Assembly: GCA_016783645.1 (NCBI GenBank)
Contig: JADHWD010000006.1
Location: forward strand, 1-32,322
DNA from: a bacterium
GTDB lineage: Bacteria > Electryoneota > Tariuqbacteria > Tariuqbacterales > JADHWD01
DNA: 32,322 nucleotides
Reading direction: 5' to 3'
The translations under genes and the position numbers were made by a program. The notes beneath the pieces were generated by a model. The model was not told the origin of the DNA. It was given only the letters and a program-made list of their open reading frames with translations, and made no database searches. This document shows, one piece after another, positions 29,990-32,322 of this stretch (position 1 is the first letter of the stretch; every line of letters begins with the position of its first letter).

Positions 29990-31996
29990 ATGAAGGGCTC
30001 AAGACTTGTATCAATTGCAATTATTCTAACGCTTTGCGGAGGACTTTTGTTTTTTATCACTTCCTGTTCCGGTCCGGGAGCCGGCAAGAAAGCGGAGATA
30101 ATCCCTCGCGATGTCCTGTTTGGCAATCCGGAAAAGGTATCGCCGAAAATTTCCCCTGACGGGACGAGACTGGCTTATATCGCTCCGGTGGATAATGTCC
30201 TCAATGTCTGGGTAAAGACTATCGGCCAGCAGGATGATAAAGCTGTCACTAAGGATATTAACCGCGGTATCCGCCGCTATTTCTGGGCGGAGGACAATAA
30301 ACATATTATGTACCTGCAGGATGCCGGCGGCGATGAGAATTGGCGGCTATACGGCGTCAACTTGGAAACTGGTGAAACTCAAGATCTGACGCCGTTCGAG
30401 AAAGTTCAGGTGCAGATTATTGACCGCAACAAGCATTTCCCCGATGAACTGCTCATCGCTATGAACAAGGAGGATGAGCGGGTGCATGATGTCTATCATC
30501 TCCAACTCACCACCGGCGAATTGAAGTTAGCGGCTAAGAATCCCGGGCAATTTATCGGATGGGTCACCGACGCCGATTTCAAAGTCCGGGGAGCGATGGC
30601 TTCCAATATGGAAGGCGGTTTCGATCTGCTGGTGCGTGACACCGAAGATTCCGAATGGAAGACGACTATTTCCTGGGATTCGGAAAACAGCCTCAACAGC
30701 GGGCCTGTAGCTTTCACTTTAGATGGCAAGTTCTTGATAATTATGGATTCCCGCAATTCCAATGCGGGAAGGCTGGAGCGATTCGAAATCGCCAGCGGAA
30801 ATTCCGAAGTGATTATCGAAGACCCGCAATATGATGTCAGCAATGTGATGATTCATCCCGATACTTACGAAGTGCAGGCGGTGGCTTTCACTAAAGCCCG
30901 TGATGAATGGACTGTATTGGATGAATCCATAAAACCGGATTTCGCCGCTATCGCAAAACTCGACCGCGGTGATTTCTTCATCTATAACCGCGATAACGCC
31001 GATGATACCTGGCTGGTAGGTTTCTCCGCCGACAACGGCCCCATCGCTTATTACGCATTCGACCGGAACACCAAAAAAGGTGAATTCCTCTTCCATCACC
31101 GCCCGGAATTGAATAAATATTCATTAGTTACAATGGAACCTGTCTCCTTCCAATCGCGGGATGGTTTGACTATTCATGGTTACATCACTTATCCACCCGT
31201 CAAAGAAAAGAAGAACCTTCCATTGGTGCTGAATGTTCACGGCGGACCTTGGTACCGTGACGCCTGGGGATATAATCCTGAAGCGCAATGGCTGGCTAAC
31301 CGCGGCTATGTCTGTCTGCAGGTGAACTTCCGGGGTTCCACCGGTTACGGCAAAGATTTTGTCAATGCCGGCGACAAGGAATGGGGCGGCAAAATGCATG
31401 ATGATTTGGTGGACGCGGTCAATTGGGCGGTCGCTCAAGGCATAGCTGATCCGCAAAAGGTCGCTATTTACGGCGGCTCTTACGGCGGATACGCCGCATT
31501 GGTGGGGGCAGCCTTCACCCCTGACCTATTCTGCTGCGCTGTCGATTTAGTCGGTCCCAGCAATTTATTGTCATTCATCAATTCCGTTCCGCCTTATTGG
31601 TCGAACTATCTCAAGATGATGTACAAGCGGATTGGTAATCCCGAAACCGAGGCGGACTTTTTAACCTCGCGTTCACCATTATTCAAAGTAGATGATATTA
31701 AAATCCCCATACTTATCGCTCAGGGCGCTAACGACCCTCGGGTAAAACAGGCGGAATCGGAACAGATAGTCGCCGCAATGCGTGAGAAAGGGATTGACCA
31801 TGATTATCTGCTTTTCCCCGATGAAGGGCATGGATTCGCCAAACCGGAGAATAACTTGGCTTTCTATGCCGCGGCTGAAGAATTTTTAGCCAAGCATCTC
31901 GGCGGAGTATATGAAGAAGCGGATTCATCGGTGAAAGAGAAACTCGAGGCTGTCCGGCCGGTAAAATTAGCTATGGAAGGGAAGGGAAACCCGTAA
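29990..31996 (+). CDS. S9 family prolyl-oligopeptidase-type peptidase, lipoprotein
   Basis: A 668-aa serine peptidase. The N terminus is a lipoprotein signal with lipobox ITSC (Cys26) after a hydrophobic stretch, so it is membrane-anchored outside the cytoplasm. Residues about 40-380 form the propeller (SPKISPDGTRLAYIAPVDN); the alpha/beta hydrolase domain follows, with HGGPWYRD forming the oxyanion region. The catalytic residues by pattern are Ser497 (GGSYGGYA), Asp582 (ANDPRV) and His614 (EGHGFAKPEN). It probably cleaves short peptides, complementing the tricorn-type protease upstream. AGGAG lies 8 nt before the ATG. The gene stands alone between repeat-rich spacers. Confidence 0.92.
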   Translation: MKGSRLVSIAIILTLCGGLLFFITSCSGPGAGKKAEIIPRDVLFGNPEKVSPKISPDGTRLAYIAPVDNVLNVWVKTIGQQDDKAVTKDINRGIRRYFWAEDNKHIMYLQDAGGDENWRLYGVNLETGETQDLTPFEKVQVQIIDRNKHFPDELLIAMNKEDERVHDVYHLQLTTGELKLAAKNPGQFIGWVTDADFKVRGAMASNMEGGFDLLVRDTEDSEWKTTISWDSENSLNSGPVAFTLDGKFLIIMDSRNSNAGRLERFEIASGNSEVIIEDPQYDVSNVMIHPDTYEVQAVAFTKARDEWTVLDESIKPDFAAIAKLDRGDFFIYNRDNADDTWLVGFSADNGPIAYYAFDRNTKKGEFLFHHRPELNKYSLVTMEPVSFQSRDGLTIHGYITYPPVKEKKNLPLVLNVHGGPWYRDAWGYNPEAQWLANRGYVCLQVNFRGSTGYGKDFVNAGDKEWGGKMHDDLVDAVNWAVAQGIADPQKVAIYGGSYGGYAALVGAAFTPDLFCCAVDLVGPSNLLSFINSVPPYWSNYLKMMYKRIGNPETEADFLTSRSPLFKVDDIKIPILIAQGANDPRVKQAESEQIVAAMREKGIDHDYLLFPDEGHGFAKPENNLAFYAAAEEFLAKHLGGVYEEADSSVKEKLEAVRPVKLAMEGKGNP

Positions 31997-32108
31997 AAAA
32001 CATCTCTATTATCATTTGTCAGCTGTTATGACAGTTGATTCATCCTTTTATATTTAGGCGCTTACCGCTGCGACATCGACAATAAATTGTCGATATTTAT
32101 CCAAAAAA

Positions 32109-32136
32109 TTTTGAATTTTGAATTTTGAATTTTGAA
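32109..32136. repeat. perfect heptamer repeat TTTTGAA x4
   Basis: Four identical 7-nt units in tandem, preceded by A-rich sequence and followed by a partial fifth unit. Confidence 0.9.
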
Positions 32137-32248
32137 TTTCTGCGAAGCCCCCTCTTCCAGGCGCAGTCCCGGACGAGGCGTAGTACCTTAATTCTGATTT
32201 TCTTGCTTTTTCTGGCAGAAAATCGTGTATCAAGATATTTTTTAAAAG

Positions 32249-32322
32249 TTTCGAGCTGCGAGTTTCGAGCTGCAAGTCAAAAACTGTCAGTTTCGGATTT
32301 CGAATTTCGAGCTTCGGATTTT
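32249..32322. repeat. long degenerate heptamer array running off the window
   Basis: Units in uninterrupted 7-nt register: TTTCGAG, CTGCGAG, TTTCGAG, CTGCAAG, TCAAAAA, CTGTCAG, TTTCGGA, TTTCGAA, TTTCGAG, CTTCGGA, TTTT. The consensus is roughly YTTCGAG. Confidence 0.85.

Larger units (their letters stand above)
31997..32322. other. terminal spacer with heptamer arrays
   Basis: No gene is supported. TGTCA/TGACA near 32020 is too weak to call a terminator. TTTTGAA occurs four times in perfect tandem (32109-32136), and a longer degenerate array runs from 32249 off the window end. Confidence 0.7.

Noticed and set aside
32020-32040. Terminator after the S9 peptidase gene
   Set aside because: The TGTCA/TGACA inverted repeat is only five base pairs, AT-rich and lacks a U-run.
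1-32322. tRNA, rRNA, CRISPR array, IS element or prophage
   Set aside because: None was recognised by eye on either strand: no T-loop-like motif in a plausible cloverleaf, no regular repeat-spacer array and no transposase, integrase or phage-type protein in the ORF track.

Overview
The window reads as chromosomal DNA from an uncultivated, probably anaerobic, diderm bacterium of the FCB side of the tree (Zixibacteria, Marinimicrobia, Cloacimonetes, KSB1 or Calditrichaeota-like lineages; I cannot be more precise). The reasons are: lipid A genes (diderm); three secreted proteins ending in the NPFN-type FlgD/type IX-like sorting domain; a DUF5916 outer-membrane protein; many genes without a clear Shine-Dalgarno sequence; and corrinoid iron-sulfur protein genes of the Wood-Ljungdahl pathway. 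I saw no rRNA, tRNA, CRISPR array, insertion sequence or phage gene.

Layout: (1) 1-2400, a DUF374 acyltransferase and lpxK, translationally coupled and bracketed by inverted copies of a G/C-tract repeat. (2) 2896-7779, a corrinoid C1 module: acsD, a 142-aa protein of unknown function, acsC, and a RACo-like ferredoxin/ASKHA reactivator. (3) 8235-10682, a compact cbiMNQO cobalt ECF transporter. Cobalt import beside a corrinoid methyl carrier and its reactivase makes a coherent supply, use and repair neighbourhood, although CODH, acetyl-CoA synthase, the methyltransferase and corrinoid synthesis genes are not here. (4) 11289-14615, a full-length tricorn-type protease frame broken by one in-frame TAA that separates the catalytic His and Ser. 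(5) 15103-19186, two secreted proteins, one with the C-terminal sorting domain and one with ten Asp-rich FG-GAP/VCBS-like repeats. (6) 19416-21001, an ABC-3 metal transporter pair (ATPase and permease) without its binding protein. (7) 21316-21987, a SAM methyltransferase. (8) 22203-29402 on the minus strand, a DUF5916 barrel protein and two sorting-domain proteins. (9) 29990-31996, an S9 prolyl-oligopeptidase-type lipoprotein.

The most striking layer is not protein coding. Almost every long spacer carries (a) degenerate short tandem repeats in strict 7-nt (sometimes 8- or 9-nt) register with a different sequence each time, and (b) short palindromes, many beginning GTAGGGGC and some nested as two hairpins inside an outer stem. 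Two heptamer arrays lie inside coding sequence, at the same place in the C-terminal domains of two neighbouring secreted proteins, where the flanking DNA is almost identical but the array itself differs.
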